From positions 1 to 54,194 of the forward strand of contig JAKRSD010000002.1 of the NCBI GenBank assembly GCA_022402535.1: 54,194 nt of DNA, given 5' to 3'. The stretch's first letter is position 1. Each line of letters opens with the position of its first letter. This document shows, piece after piece, positions 16,337-25,551 of this stretch. A program made the position numbers and the translations under genes. Origin of the DNA: Flavobacteriales bacterium (lineage in GTDB: Bacteria > Bacteroidota > Bacteroidia > CAIKAF01). The notes beneath the pieces are model-generated. The model was given only the letters and a program-made list of their open reading frames with translations. It did no database searches and was not told the DNA's origin.

Positions 16337-18482
16337 ACCAGACTCTTTCTAAAATTTTTTGGATTTCCTGCGCTATGTTGCGATTCTCGGGAGTTGTGTA
16401 AAAGGATTCTGAAAAATAGACAATCGGTTTACCCGGTGTATATTTCCATGTCGTTTTACCTACTTTCCATTCCTTGCTGTATGGGTTTATCCACCTTCCC
16501 GGGGGTAAATGCATCACAAATCGTTTTTTGTGTTTTTTCAGGTTGGGAACTATCCAGATTCCATCTCCCAGCATAAACGATTCGTTTACATGTTTCAAAA
16601 ACTTACCGTCAACACCAAAAGCAAAATTCAGAGGTCTTATCGGTGGATTTCCCTGTTGGGCATATTCTTTATAAAGGTTTTCAAAATAAGGTTTTAACGT
16701 TGCATGTATTCTGCCCATCTGGGCAAAGTGAAATATCGATTTGGCATCACTATACACCTGATGGTTTTTAATGGCTTTTAATCCTTCATGCGTTCTGAAT
16801 ACAGGCGTAAATGCATTGAGTTCTGTCCATTTGTACAATAGATTGGGATTACGGATGGAACGGATTATGGGAAATGTATTCGAGGTATATCCGCCGATAT
16901 CACTGTGGTTAAGGGGCATACCACTGATTGAAGAAGAAAGCAGGGCCGGAAGTGTACTTTTAATCCCGTCATGGCGTCCAAAATTTACGGTTTGGTCGCC
17001 CATCCAGAACAGGGGGGCGTACTTTGCCGATTCGGTGTACCCTGAGCGGCAAAAGAATACGACTTCCTTTTCGTGTCCGGCTTCCTGAATGGCTTCGCGG
17101 TTCAGCTTAGCCCATTCTTCCGGAAACCGGTTATGAAATGCGTAGGCCGAACTTTTATCATACAACACGGCGTCTAATGGGAGCCATTCACCAAAATCAG
17201 CCATCCATCCGCGGAGTCCGCTGCCCAGCATGTTTTCGCGGATAATTTCTTTCATTCTGTTTCGGGCTTCGGGATGAGTTAAATCAACCGTATAAAAGGG
17301 AAAACCCGGCATGTTTTGTTTGTAGTCTTTACCCTGTTTGTTTTTTACAAAATATCCTTTATCTCTAAACTCTTCATAAAGTGGGCCTTCATCAGCGAAA
17401 TAGGGATTGATGTACCCCCAAACGGCGATATTTTCTCTTTGCAGCGAATCGCACATCTGTTTTAAACTTGGATACATAAGTGGGTCGGGTTGCCACTTCC
17501 ACCAGAGCTGCTCACCAAATGGAGTAACGCGTTTTCCACACCAATCCTGAATCCAGAGGGCCGAAACGGGATTTCCGGATTTGATGATTTCGTGCAATCG
17601 GCGTAGTACGATTTCGCGTCCGCCCTGCAGTCCTAAAACGGTTCCTTGTGCAGATTCGGGAAGGTGTATTTTTTGTCCGTATTGCATGTTGTAATACCTG
17701 ACCGCCGATTGAAATGAGTGGAATTTGCCTATCAGGAGTTTCATTTCATTAGACCGTGTAGTGATTTGTATCCGGCCTTTTTTTCTGAGGTCAATCTCAG
17801 CGGGTTCTTTATTTTCAATCAGAATAAATAATCCGTCGGAACCAAAGAGTACCGGAACCGGCAGGTAGGTCGTAAAGGCATTTCCGCCTGAACCTGCAGC
17901 GAGGTTGGCAAAAAAAGTAAGTGGCTGGTCACCGCGTCCGATTCCTTGTTCTTCCACAAAAAAGGGGATTTTGTGTCCGTTAAGCCGATAATGAGAAAAC
18001 TGTTCTCCTCCGCCATAAAATGAGGGTGCTCCCGGGTAATGAAACTGAATGGAAATTTGGTTTAAAGAGAGAGAATCAAAAGCGATTTTTACTTGAATCA
18101 GCGAGTCATGTAAAGGCTGTATTGTGCTTGAAAACTTCGCCGGTTCATGAATCCCTTTCAGGCTTCCCCAATAATGGTTTTCCTCAGAATCAATTACGTT
18201 CAGGCTGTCTTTAATTTTGTGATAGCCTGCCAGGCGATATCTTTTAGAGTGCCAGGCAGCGTATTTCGTTTTGTATTTTTCGTAGTTCAATCCGGCATAT
18301 AAGTCGCTATTGAAATCGGAACGGAGAGTATACGATTGACCGTTAAAAGATAATGTCAGTTTACTGTTGATGATGGAGTACGCGTTTTGTGCAAAACTGT
18401 TCCGCCACATCAGGTTCAACAGCAAAATAATAAAGGTGTATCTTATTAGTATATTTGTGTTTTTAAGCGGAAAATATAACAT
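16335..18482 (-). CDS. Exported GH31 alpha-glycosidase, YihQ-like subgroup
   Basis: This 715-aa family 31 glycoside hydrolase has an N-terminal hydrophobic signal (residues about 12-31, NSFAQ). The catalytic nucleophile Asp is in GWMADFGEWLP and the acid/base Asp in WMGDQTVNF. Overall it follows the sulfoquinovosidase (YihQ) pattern (FYGGGEQFSHY, WIQDWCGKR, MPLNHSDIGGYT, FTPVFRTHEG). In the YihQ QQRW sulfonate motif the two Gln and the Trp are kept (LQGG, IQDW, QLWW), but the Arg position reads Gln (FGEQLWW). Sulfoquinovose is therefore doubtful, and another alpha-glycoside is more likely. The residue comparison is from memory of the E. coli enzyme. It is divergent from the AMP nucleosidase gene, 11 nt away. 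Confidence 0.9.
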   Translation of the reverse strand: MLYFPLKNTNILIRYTFIILLLNLMWRNSFAQNAYSIINSKLTLSFNGQSYTLRSDFNSDLYAGLNYEKYKTKYAAWHSKRYRLAGYHKIKDSLNVIDSEENHYWGSLKGIHEPAKFSSTIQPLHDSLIQVKIAFDSLSLNQISIQFHYPGAPSFYGGGEQFSHYRLNGHKIPFFVEEQGIGRGDQPLTFFANLAAGSGGNAFTTYLPVPVLFGSDGLFILIENKEPAEIDLRKKGRIQITTRSNEMKLLIGKFHSFQSAVRYYNMQYGQKIHLPESAQGTVLGLQGGREIVLRRLHEIIKSGNPVSALWIQDWCGKRVTPFGEQLWWKWQPDPLMYPSLKQMCDSLQRENIAVWGYINPYFADEGPLYEEFRDKGYFVKNKQGKDYKQNMPGFPFYTVDLTHPEARNRMKEIIRENMLGSGLRGWMADFGEWLPLDAVLYDKSSAYAFHNRFPEEWAKLNREAIQEAGHEKEVVFFCRSGYTESAKYAPLFWMGDQTVNFGRHDGIKSTLPALLSSSISGMPLNHSDIGGYTSNTFPIIRSIRNPNLLYKWTELNAFTPVFRTHEGLKAIKNHQVYSDAKSIFHFAQMGRIHATLKPYFENLYKEYAQQGNPPIRPLNFAFGVDGKFLKHVNESFMLGDGIWIVPNLKKHKKRFVMHLPPGRWINPYSKEWKVGKTTWKYTPGKPIVYFSESFYTTPENRNIAQEIQKILERVW
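18450..18457 (+). promoter_or_regulatory. Candidate -7 box for AMP nucleosidase
   Basis: It reads TATATTTG, a full consensus match, 36 nt before the ATG and inside the 5' end of the divergent GH31 gene. No -33 element is evident. Confidence 0.45.
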
Positions 18483-18493
18483 GGTTCGAATAT

Positions 18494-19270
18494 ATGAAAA
18501 CGAAAGAAGAAATTGTAAATAATTGGCTACCTCGATATACGGGAATGCCTTTAGATAAATTTGGGAAATATATCCTGCTCACTAATTTTCAAAATTATGT
18601 GGAAATGTTTGCGGCCAAGTTTAATGTGCCGGTAGTGGGAAGAGGGGAGAAGGCAATGCCTTGTGCTACGGCCCATGATATAACCATTATTAATTTCGGA
18701 ATGGGCAGTGCCATGGCGGCTACGGTTATGGATTTAATTTCGGCTATTGAACCCAAAGCAGTTTTGTTTTTAGGAAAATGCGGAGGATTAAAAGAAAATA
18801 CATTGTTGGGGGATTTAATTTTACCCATTGCGGCTATCCGCGGTGAAGGAACCGGCTCAGATTATATGCCTCCCGAAGTGCCGGCTTTGCCTTCGTTCAG
18901 ATTACAGATGGCAGTTTCGGCCACGATTAAAAAATACGATCAGGATTATTGGACCGGTACCGTTTATACGACTAACCGAAGAGTTTGGGAACATGACGAA
19001 CCCTTTAAGGAGTATCTGGTGCGTATCCGGGCTATGGGTATTGATATGGAAACGGCGACCATTTTTACGGTGGGATTTTCGAACGGAATACCCAGAGGAG
19101 CTTTGTTGTTGGTTTCTGATAATCCGATGCATCCCGAGGGTGTAAAAACCGAAGAAAGCGATAAAGTGGTTACTTCCAACTTTGTGGAAATACACTTGAA
19201 TATAGGTATTGATGCCCTGGCAGAATTGAGAGACTCAGGCGAATCGGTTAAACACCTGCGTTTTGCTTAA
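18494..19270 (+). CDS. amn: AMP nucleosidase, short form
   Basis: This 258-aa enzyme of the nucleoside phosphorylase fold hydrolyses AMP to adenine and ribose 5-phosphate in purine salvage. Visible signatures are INFGMGSAMAATVMDLIS, FLGKCGGLKENTLLGDLILP, RGEGTGSDYMPPEVPALPS, and MGIDMETATIFTVGF followed by LLLVSDNPMHPEG. It corresponds to the short Bacteroidetes-type enzyme without the extra N-terminal domain of E. coli Amn. Location is cytoplasmic. It is not obviously co-transcribed, because the next gene is convergent and abuts it at 19271. Confidence 0.93.
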   Translation: MKTKEEIVNNWLPRYTGMPLDKFGKYILLTNFQNYVEMFAAKFNVPVVGRGEKAMPCATAHDITIINFGMGSAMAATVMDLISAIEPKAVLFLGKCGGLKENTLLGDLILPIAAIRGEGTGSDYMPPEVPALPSFRLQMAVSATIKKYDQDYWTGTVYTTNRRVWEHDEPFKEYLVRIRAMGIDMETATIFTVGFSNGIPRGALLLVSDNPMHPEGVKTEESDKVVTSNFVEIHLNIGIDALAELRDSGESVKHLRFA

Positions 19271-19942
19271 TCAGGGGAGTTTTTTTTCCTGATGATTTAA
19301 GATGATGTCAAATTTTTCGGGGTCTAAGAACGCATCCAATCCTAAAAAATCCGGGTGGTCTGTAGTCAATCGTTCGGGAAACATATCTTTCTTGAACACA
19401 TCAATAAACGAATAGTGAATCAGTTCGGTACAATAGAATTCGGTGGTATCGTTAATGTCGAACTTATGATCAAAATGTTTATTGCGACTCAGGTATGATT
19501 TGGACGCTTCTGCAATTTGATTTCGAGTGAGAGAGTCCGCTTTATAGCGAACAACAATTAGCGTATTTAACACACTTTCACGAACAAACTTGTCAATACT
19601 TTCGGTTTGCACGCCGTCGTATGAAGATAATTCACTGGAAACGGTATGAATTACTTTCAGTTTTCCTTCTTCGTCTTTAAGTACGATACCGCAGTGCGAA
19701 AGGCTGTAGCCCGTATTAAAAATATCATTGATAACGCCGCTTACAAATCCTTCTCCTTTGCGCATGATAATATCTCCGTTTTGCAAGAGCGACTTATCTT
19801 CAGCGGAAAGTTTGTAGCGTGCTTTTTTCTCAGGGGTTCCCTGCGCTTCCACTCTGAAGTGATTCAGTGTGAAGTATCCGGTAATTGAAAAAGCCAAGAC
19901 TACGAACGTAATCTTGGCTTTTAATTGAGTAAGGTTGTTCAC
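19271..19942 (-). CDS. YiiX-like permuted papain-fold hydrolase
   Basis: This 223-aa protein has an N-terminal membrane or signal segment (about 11-27). Its domain matches YiiX/YebB-type permuted NlpC/P60-like enzymes: LQNGDIIMRKGEG, His83 in SLSHCGIV, and Cys171 in FYCTELIHYSF, which are the permuted catalytic pair. Such proteins are putative amidases or acyltransferases acting on peptides or lipids. The substrate is unknown. The start codon is GTG (19940-19942), with no ATG in frame between the upstream stop and the catalytic domain. It lies 19 nt after the DUF4878 lipoprotein gene and is probably co-transcribed with it. Confidence 0.82.
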   Translation of the reverse strand: MNNLTQLKAKITFVVLAFSITGYFTLNHFRVEAQGTPEKKARYKLSAEDKSLLQNGDIIMRKGEGFVSGVINDIFNTGYSLSHCGIVLKDEEGKLKVIHTVSSELSSYDGVQTESIDKFVRESVLNTLIVVRYKADSLTRNQIAEASKSYLSRNKHFDHKFDINDTTEFYCTELIHYSFIDVFKKDMFPERLTTDHPDFLGLDAFLDPEKFDIILNHQEKKLP

Positions 19943-19961
19943 CTTATAATTTGAATTAAAA

Positions 19962-20405
19962 TTATTCAGCAGCTGGAGCTTCTTCGGTAGCAGGTACTTC
20001 TTCAGTAGCAGGAGCTTCTTCAGATGTTCCTTCTTCTGTACCCATGTCTTCAGGTAAGCCCATTTCTTTTTTCTCGTTTACTAACCACTTGTCACCTTCT
20101 TTGATCAGTTTCAAGCTGTTTTTACCGTCTTTAGAACAGCAATATGTACAAGTAGCCGTGTTACCTTCTTCAGTACATTTGATGTCTTTTACTTCAGTAA
20201 CTTCAGGAGCCATTTGGCTTTTTACCAAAGCATCAAGCATGTCTTTGGTATCTTTTGTACCAAGTTCTTTTGCTTTTTCGTAGTTTTTCTCTTTAAGAGC
20301 GTTCAGATAAGCTGAAGCTACTTTGTCAGGACCATTACCGCCACCACAAGAAGCTAATACTGCAACTGCGAATACGCCGGCTAAAAATTTAGTTAAACCT
20401 TTCAT
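19962..20405 (-). CDS. DUF4878-type lipoprotein with acidic Glu/Ala/Pro tail
   Basis: This 147-aa protein has a lipoprotein signal and lipobox (VAVLASC, Cys about residue 20). A small NTF2-like DUF4878 domain follows (DKVASAYLNALKEKNYEKA, then GDKWLVNEKKEMG). It has a paired Cys segment (CTYCC) and a low-complexity C-terminal tail built from repeats of ATEE(V/A)P. The start was set at 20405, because the longer open frame to 20495 runs through the promoter. It has its own strong promoter at 20437-20466. The function is unknown, and localisation to a membrane's periplasmic or outer face is inferred. Confidence 0.85.
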   Translation of the reverse strand: MKGLTKFLAGVFAVAVLASCGGGNGPDKVASAYLNALKEKNYEKAKELGTKDTKDMLDALVKSQMAPEVTEVKDIKCTEEGNTATCTYCCSKDGKNSLKLIKEGDKWLVNEKKEMGLPEDMGTEEGTSEEAPATEEVPATEEAPAAE

Positions 20406-20436
20406 CTGTATAAAATTTTGTTTGTTTAATGTGGTG

Positions 20437-20466
20437 CAAATGTAAATATAAAATTTTCCCTTGCAA
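20437..20466 (-). promoter_or_regulatory. Promoter of the DUF4878 lipoprotein (TTG-N19-TACATTTG)
   Basis: On the minus strand, TTG (20464-20466) and TACATTTG (20437-20444) are separated by 19 nt, ideal spacing. It lies 32 nt before the chosen ATG. Confidence 0.8.
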
Positions 20467-20491
20467 TACCTTTTTGAAAAAAATAAAAGGT

Positions 20492-21127
20492 TCATTTTTT
20501 CTTTCTGGGAATCAGATACATCTTGCTTTCTTCCCCTTTGAACAACTTTCGGATATTGCTGCGGTGAGAATATACAATAAGCATAGGTAGTAGGATTGAA
20601 GCAATAGGAAGGGCGTATCCTTCGGGTTCAAAAAACAGGAATAAGAAAATAGGAAAACTTAATGCTGAAGTCATGGAAGCAAGGCTTATATAATTCCATG
20701 TAAGCCAGATAATTAAAAAAATAGAGGCCGCCATCAATGAAGTAAGAGGGGCTGCTGCCAGCATAATACCTAATGCCGTAGCTACTCCTTTGCCACCTTT
20801 GAAACCGGCAAACACCGGATATAAATGTCCGGCTACGGCAGCTAGTCCGCAAACCATAGGTAAATCAAAACGGCCTCCGGGGTATTGAAACCCGGCCTCG
20901 AACCAAAAGGGAATAGAGTAGGCAAGATACCCTTTTAAAATATCGGCCAGTAAAACCAATGTACCCGCTTGTTTTCCTAATACCCGGAATGTATTGGTAG
21001 CTCCCGCATTTTTACTTCCATAATTCCTAACGTCTTTACCGAAAAGATAAATGCCAATCCATACAGCAGATGGAATAGAGCCCAGCAGGTATCCTTCGGT
21101 GATAAAAATAAGGGCTTCTATAAGCAT
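20492..21127 (-). CDS. plsY: Glycerol-3-phosphate acyltransferase PlsY
   Basis: This 211-aa inner-membrane enzyme transfers acyl groups from acyl-phosphate to glycerol 3-phosphate, the first step of phospholipid synthesis. The three conserved PlsY motifs are visible: LGSIPSAVW, NYGSKNAGATNTFRVLGK and GHLYPVFAGFKGGKGVATALG. About five membrane helices are present. It starts 10 nt after the stop of the 1470-aa gene, so it belongs to the operon. Confidence 0.97.
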   Translation of the reverse strand: MLIEALIFITEGYLLGSIPSAVWIGIYLFGKDVRNYGSKNAGATNTFRVLGKQAGTLVLLADILKGYLAYSIPFWFEAGFQYPGGRFDLPMVCGLAAVAGHLYPVFAGFKGGKGVATALGIMLAAAPLTSLMAASIFLIIWLTWNYISLASMTSALSFPIFLFLFFEPEGYALPIASILLPMLIVYSHRSNIRKLFKGEESKMYLIPRKKK

Positions 21128-21137
21128 AATGTAGCGA

Positions 21138-24100
21138 TTAGAATTGTTCTAAAAATTGTTCTACCCTTCGTTTTGTTCCAATACTGAACTGATAAGTGGG
21201 GACACCTTCTTTACCTTCCACGGTTCTTCTTTTTCCGTCTAATTCCACCACCTTGTTATTGATTTCAGTGTTGTATGATGAATAAAACTGCATGATATTA
21301 TTTCTGTAGTTGAAATAGTACCAATTATTGGAGTCAAATTCAATATACATGGTGATGGCGTCCGCACTTTTTTTACGATTAATTTCCATTCTGAGCAGAG
21401 CAGTGCGGTTGTACAGTTTTTCGTTCCACGAAAGGATTCCCACGGTGCCGTCATGAAAAAGAGAACGTTTGTTTTTGTCCCAAGTCAGGCGCACATTGGT
21501 AAACATAAATGTTTTAGCCAGCTCAGTGGGCAACTTGTCAAGAGTAGCTCCTTTTGAAATAAAGCGTGCACGATCTTTTTTATCGGTGATGAGTTCGGCC
21601 AAATCATTCAAAACCGTCGGTTCGCTTAACCCGGCCGTACCGGTTTGATTGTCCTTAATTTTGGCGTAAATTAAATCCCAAATAGAATTGTCCAGATAGA
21701 AGTTAATTCCAAAAACGACATCCAATTCTGTAGTTGTATCGGCAGGCAGATAATTAATCCGCCCGGAAGAAACCGTAGAAACCTGACCAAGTTTTCCTCC
21801 GATTTCCAGCTTGCCTTCGCCATAGGCAGAACAATTTCCGGGATTGAAAACCATCATATTACCCTCAGCATCGGGGTCGGCCAATTTTTCTTTTGAAGCC
21901 ACTTTGTATTCACCGGTTTTGGCGTCATACGCTAAAAAACCAGACGCACTTACCACTTCAATATCGGCGTAGTTTTTCTTGCCGGAAATGAGAACCGGAT
22001 AAATTCCGCTGGAATCAGATGCAAATGCAAATCCGTTGAACATGATGTTTTTCTTTTCATCACGTGCCTCAGCGGGTACGGGTATCATAATGTCGCCTTC
22101 GCCGATAAAGCCTTCGGTTTCCATCCATCGCTTGCTTAATAGCGGACAATCATGATCCAGGGTGATATAGCCTTTCACAAAAGGCTCCGGATTTTTCGAA
22201 AATAGATTGAAATCACCTTTGTAGGTTACATTGGGCATAAATTTCAGGCTGTCTTCTGCCACAATTTGCCCGGCGGCTTTTAATTCCCCTTTTTCGGCTT
22301 TAATAGTGTTGATTCGTATCTGTTGAATCCGTCCGGTTTTATCTACATACTCGTATTGCGCCACACCGCCTATGGAGTTTTTTCCGCCCAGTTTAACCCT
22401 CGCATTTTTTAGCACATGGAAAGGTTTTTCCTTAGGCATATCAATCGTGGTGTTGTATAGTGAATCCATATCCGCATCCGGCCGAATGGTTACTTTGCCG
22501 TCTTTGAGTTTGACACGGCTGTCGGCCACATCTATATATTCTACTTTTTCGGCATAGATTACTTTATCCGAAGATTTAAACAGGGCATAAGGCGTATTGA
22601 ACTCCAGGGAATCCTGCCCGGCTTTAGTGGAAACCATCCGGAATCCTCCCTCTTTTTTATTGGATTTAAGTTCAATATCATTTTTGTCCATATCCCAGTC
22701 AATTTTCTCGCTGAAAGCCCTGTATTTATTGATAGGCAAATCCACAAAAGGATTGGGTTCATTGGCTTCAAATTTTCCTTTCCGGATTTTGAAATCAATA
22801 TCGGCTTTCATGTTTTTGGTGGCAAATGCCACACCTTCTTCACCTGTTTGGGTATTAATATCCTTAAGAATAAAGTCGGTGCTTTCTGAAAGAATATTAT
22901 CGGTTTTCAGGTCGTAATTTTTTGCAGTCAGTTCGGCTTTGCCCAAATTAATTATTCCGGAGCCTTTTACGCCGTTGTCTGTTACCGTCATGGTGCCGTT
23001 CAGGGTGGCCTGTGCGCCGTACATTTTAAATCCCGGACCCAGATTTTTAACATCGTAGCGTCCCGTGGCGGGTTCCCAATGAACATATACAGAATCTGAC
23101 GTTACATCGGGTGTGCCGTTTTTGCCTGCTGTTTTATCAATATTAAATTTTTTAGCCAGTGCGTTCATGCTGTCCGGATAGAACCTAAAATCATCGGATT
23201 CGGTTTTGGCCGATAAATACTCCAGTTTTCCGCTGCCTCTAAGCCCCTGGTGCGACATGGTAATCCGGTTGAAGTATTTGGCAGGTCCTCCATAAATGGG
23301 ATATCCTCCAGGAGGTGTTACAGAGTTTACCCCCAAACTGTAATCGGGCATGACCCGCAGTTTATCTTTAAAGTCGGGGAAAATTCCGGCGGTGGTAAAG
23401 GTTCCGTCGAGCAGCAGGTTTTCGGTTGGGAATACATCCATACTGTCAATTTCAAACGGATCTATCTGAAAATGGAAATTGTCTCTTTTGTACACACCAC
23501 CGGCTATGGATTTGCTGTCATAATAGGCGTAGGATTGTTTTTTGCTGGTAAACACCGGAAACCTTCCCAATGATTTTATACCTGACTTGTTAAAGGGTGC
23601 ATCAATTTCCAGTTCTCCGGCCACATCGTGAATGGAAGTTAATACCCTTACATTGGAGAGTTCTCCGTATTCGTCGGGGGTAAAACGTTTTACCACCAGC
23701 CTGATGGAATCGACCGAGGGCATATCGATTTTGAATTTTTCGTAAAAGAAATCATACGTTTTGCCGAAAAAGGTGAATTTACCCGCATTTACGGTTCCGT
23801 CAAATGAAAAATCCATGTCTTTGCGCATGATGAGTTCCTGTTCCTTGGGATATATAAGCACCTGTTGGGAGTCGCTCATCAGAATGCGCCCCACTCCTCT
23901 CATTTTCATGTTATAATCCAATAGGCTGAGCGTGGCATTTTTTTCTTTGATTACGGAGTTGAATTCAATGATGTCGTAATCCGTTAATCTGGATCTGGCA
24001 TTCACGATATGGTGGAATCGATCTTTGACTAAATATTCATCGCGGTTGATGTTATAAGAAATGAGTCCGTAAATAGACATCATCATCAGAAATTGTTTTA

Positions 24101-25550
24101 CCTGAGAGGGGTCGTCGCGAAGAAACATGGCCGTTTCTTTCCCGGTGAAAGTATTTCTCGGAGCATTTTTATTATAATATTGTTTCAATAAATATAACGG
24201 ACTCACATCGCCCACGCCATCAAGTCTTTCGTACAAATTATCGCGGAAATAATTGGAAGAGAAAAAATTGGCTCTGCCTTCCGAAGAACCTTTAATGGAA
24301 GAAAATTCAATTTTATCTTCATTGGTTTTCCAGTATACGGCCTCGGCATCCATATCCAGGTTATGATATGAGTTCAGATACAAACTTTTCTGCAATCCCT
24401 GACCCAGACGCAATAAGGAAAGTTCCCGTTTATCGGTAAGGTATTTAAAACTGAGTCCCGGCTGATATATGGAATCTACCGTATCGTTTTTGTGTATATA
24501 CAAAGTTACTTCTGCATCTTCGGAAGAAATCAGGTTTTCTCTGAAGGAATAATTCAGTGAGGAAAGTTTGATGAAGGGCTTTTCTTCGCGCGAAAAAACA
24601 ATGAGTGCCGGATACTCGGGTGTACCCGAACCGATGAATTTGTTCCCGTTAAACTGAAATCCGCCCAGATAACTGACATCTTCGGCCAGCTTATCCAGAT
24701 TAACTCTCTTGTCGTATCCCTGAAAGCGCGGGTAAGTGGCATTTTCAACCGTTACGTTGTTTAGTACTTTTTCTTCTAATTGTCCTTTGATGGGGTTGGT
24801 AAAATACCGGGTATGAATAAATTCAACGGAATCTGCTTTGTATTCGGCCAGTTTTAAGGTAATGGAGTAATCTGAAAGGGTGGCTGAAACCCACTCGCGG
24901 GGCAGACCTCCACGGTCCCAATATACATTTCCGCCTTTACCTACCCAGCGGTTTTCGGTCATCAGCCAGGTTCCGGTAGTATTATGAATCAGGGCACTGT
25001 CATTTCTTGAGTAAACAACCAAGGTTACGCCTGAAAACTGCACAACGGGATCTTTCCCATCTTCTACTTCAATCCGGTAACCGCCGTTTACTTTCCATTT
25101 GTTGGAATTGGATTCATAAATCACATTTTCGTTGAACAGGCTATACGAAAAGGCCAGAAAATCGGATGTGGTGCCCTGCGGTTTTTTCTTCAATACCTGT
25201 ATGGCACCCTTTTGCCAAAGCTTGAATTCCGCATCGGGGCGGCTGTTTTGCGAAGAAGCTAAAACTAAATCAAAATAGCTGGAATAAAATGGATAAACCC
25301 GGTAGCGTTTTTTAGCCAGTTCTGTATAGAACTCCTGCATCATGGCCACACGCTCCTCATTGATGTAATTGTTCTTGAGTTCTGCATCCAGTTTGGCGGC
25401 ATAGATTTTACCGTTTTCTTTATCGTTGTATAAGAACAGCTCTTTCAGTTCGGAAAACAGCTTGGTTTTTTCGCGGCTGAATGTTTGAGCCGAGGCATTG
25501 ATGCCAAGAAGCACAAACAACAGAAAAGATATAACACGGAGTCTATGCAT
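21138..25550 (-). CDS. Giant exported beta-rich protein of unknown function (1470 aa)
   Basis: I recognise no named domain. A signal peptide (MHRLRVISFLLFVLLGINA, cut after SAQ) is followed by a helical region to about residue 170, then more than 1000 residues of repeating short beta segments. Many follow a pattern of a small beta module ending in a phrase about a fill or store value (FSGVTLVVYS, GTWLMTENRWVGKGG, GSGKLEYL, GSGIINLGKAELTAKNYD, GEGDIMIPVP). This is reminiscent of stacked jelly-roll or OstA/LptA-like layers. No T9SS domain and no C-terminal beta-barrel signature are clear. It is encoded between prmA (1 nt gap) and plsY (10 nt gap), so it is expressed with envelope-lipid and housekeeping genes. 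An envelope assembly role is inference. Confidence 0.85.
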   Translation of the reverse strand: MHRLRVISFLLFVLLGINASAQTFSREKTKLFSELKELFLYNDKENGKIYAAKLDAELKNNYINEERVAMMQEFYTELAKKRYRVYPFYSSYFDLVLASSQNSRPDAEFKLWQKGAIQVLKKKPQGTTSDFLAFSYSLFNENVIYESNSNKWKVNGGYRIEVEDGKDPVVQFSGVTLVVYSRNDSALIHNTTGTWLMTENRWVGKGGNVYWDRGGLPREWVSATLSDYSITLKLAEYKADSVEFIHTRYFTNPIKGQLEEKVLNNVTVENATYPRFQGYDKRVNLDKLAEDVSYLGGFQFNGNKFIGSGTPEYPALIVFSREEKPFIKLSSLNYSFRENLISSEDAEVTLYIHKNDTVDSIYQPGLSFKYLTDKRELSLLRLGQGLQKSLYLNSYHNLDMDAEAVYWKTNEDKIEFSSIKGSSEGRANFFSSNYFRDNLYERLDGVGDVSPLYLLKQYYNKNAPRNTFTGKETAMFLRDDPSQVKQFLMMMSIYGLISYNINRDEYLVKDRFHHIVNARSRLTDYDIIEFNSVIKEKNATLSLLDYNMKMRGVGRILMSDSQQVLIYPKEQELIMRKDMDFSFDGTVNAGKFTFFGKTYDFFYEKFKIDMPSVDSIRLVVKRFTPDEYGELSNVRVLTSIHDVAGELEIDAPFNKSGIKSLGRFPVFTSKKQSYAYYDSKSIAGGVYKRDNFHFQIDPFEIDSMDVFPTENLLLDGTFTTAGIFPDFKDKLRVMPDYSLGVNSVTPPGGYPIYGGPAKYFNRITMSHQGLRGSGKLEYLSAKTESDDFRFYPDSMNALAKKFNIDKTAGKNGTPDVTSDSVYVHWEPATGRYDVKNLGPGFKMYGAQATLNGTMTVTDNGVKGSGIINLGKAELTAKNYDLKTDNILSESTDFILKDINTQTGEEGVAFATKNMKADIDFKIRKGKFEANEPNPFVDLPINKYRAFSEKIDWDMDKNDIELKSNKKEGGFRMVSTKAGQDSLEFNTPYALFKSSDKVIYAEKVEYIDVADSRVKLKDGKVTIRPDADMDSLYNTTIDMPKEKPFHVLKNARVKLGGKNSIGGVAQYEYVDKTGRIQQIRINTIKAEKGELKAAGQIVAEDSLKFMPNVTYKGDFNLFSKNPEPFVKGYITLDHDCPLLSKRWMETEGFIGEGDIMIPVPAEARDEKKNIMFNGFAFASDSSGIYPVLISGKKNYADIEVVSASGFLAYDAKTGEYKVASKEKLADPDAEGNMMVFNPGNCSAYGEGKLEIGGKLGQVSTVSSGRINYLPADTTTELDVVFGINFYLDNSIWDLIYAKIKDNQTGTAGLSEPTVLNDLAELITDKKDRARFISKGATLDKLPTELAKTFMFTNVRLTWDKNKRSLFHDGTVGILSWNEKLYNRTALLRMEINRKKSADAITMYIEFDSNNWYYFNYRNNIMQFYSSYNTEINNKVVELDGKRRTVEGKEGVPTYQFSIGTKRRVEQFLEQF

Positions 25551-25551
25551 A

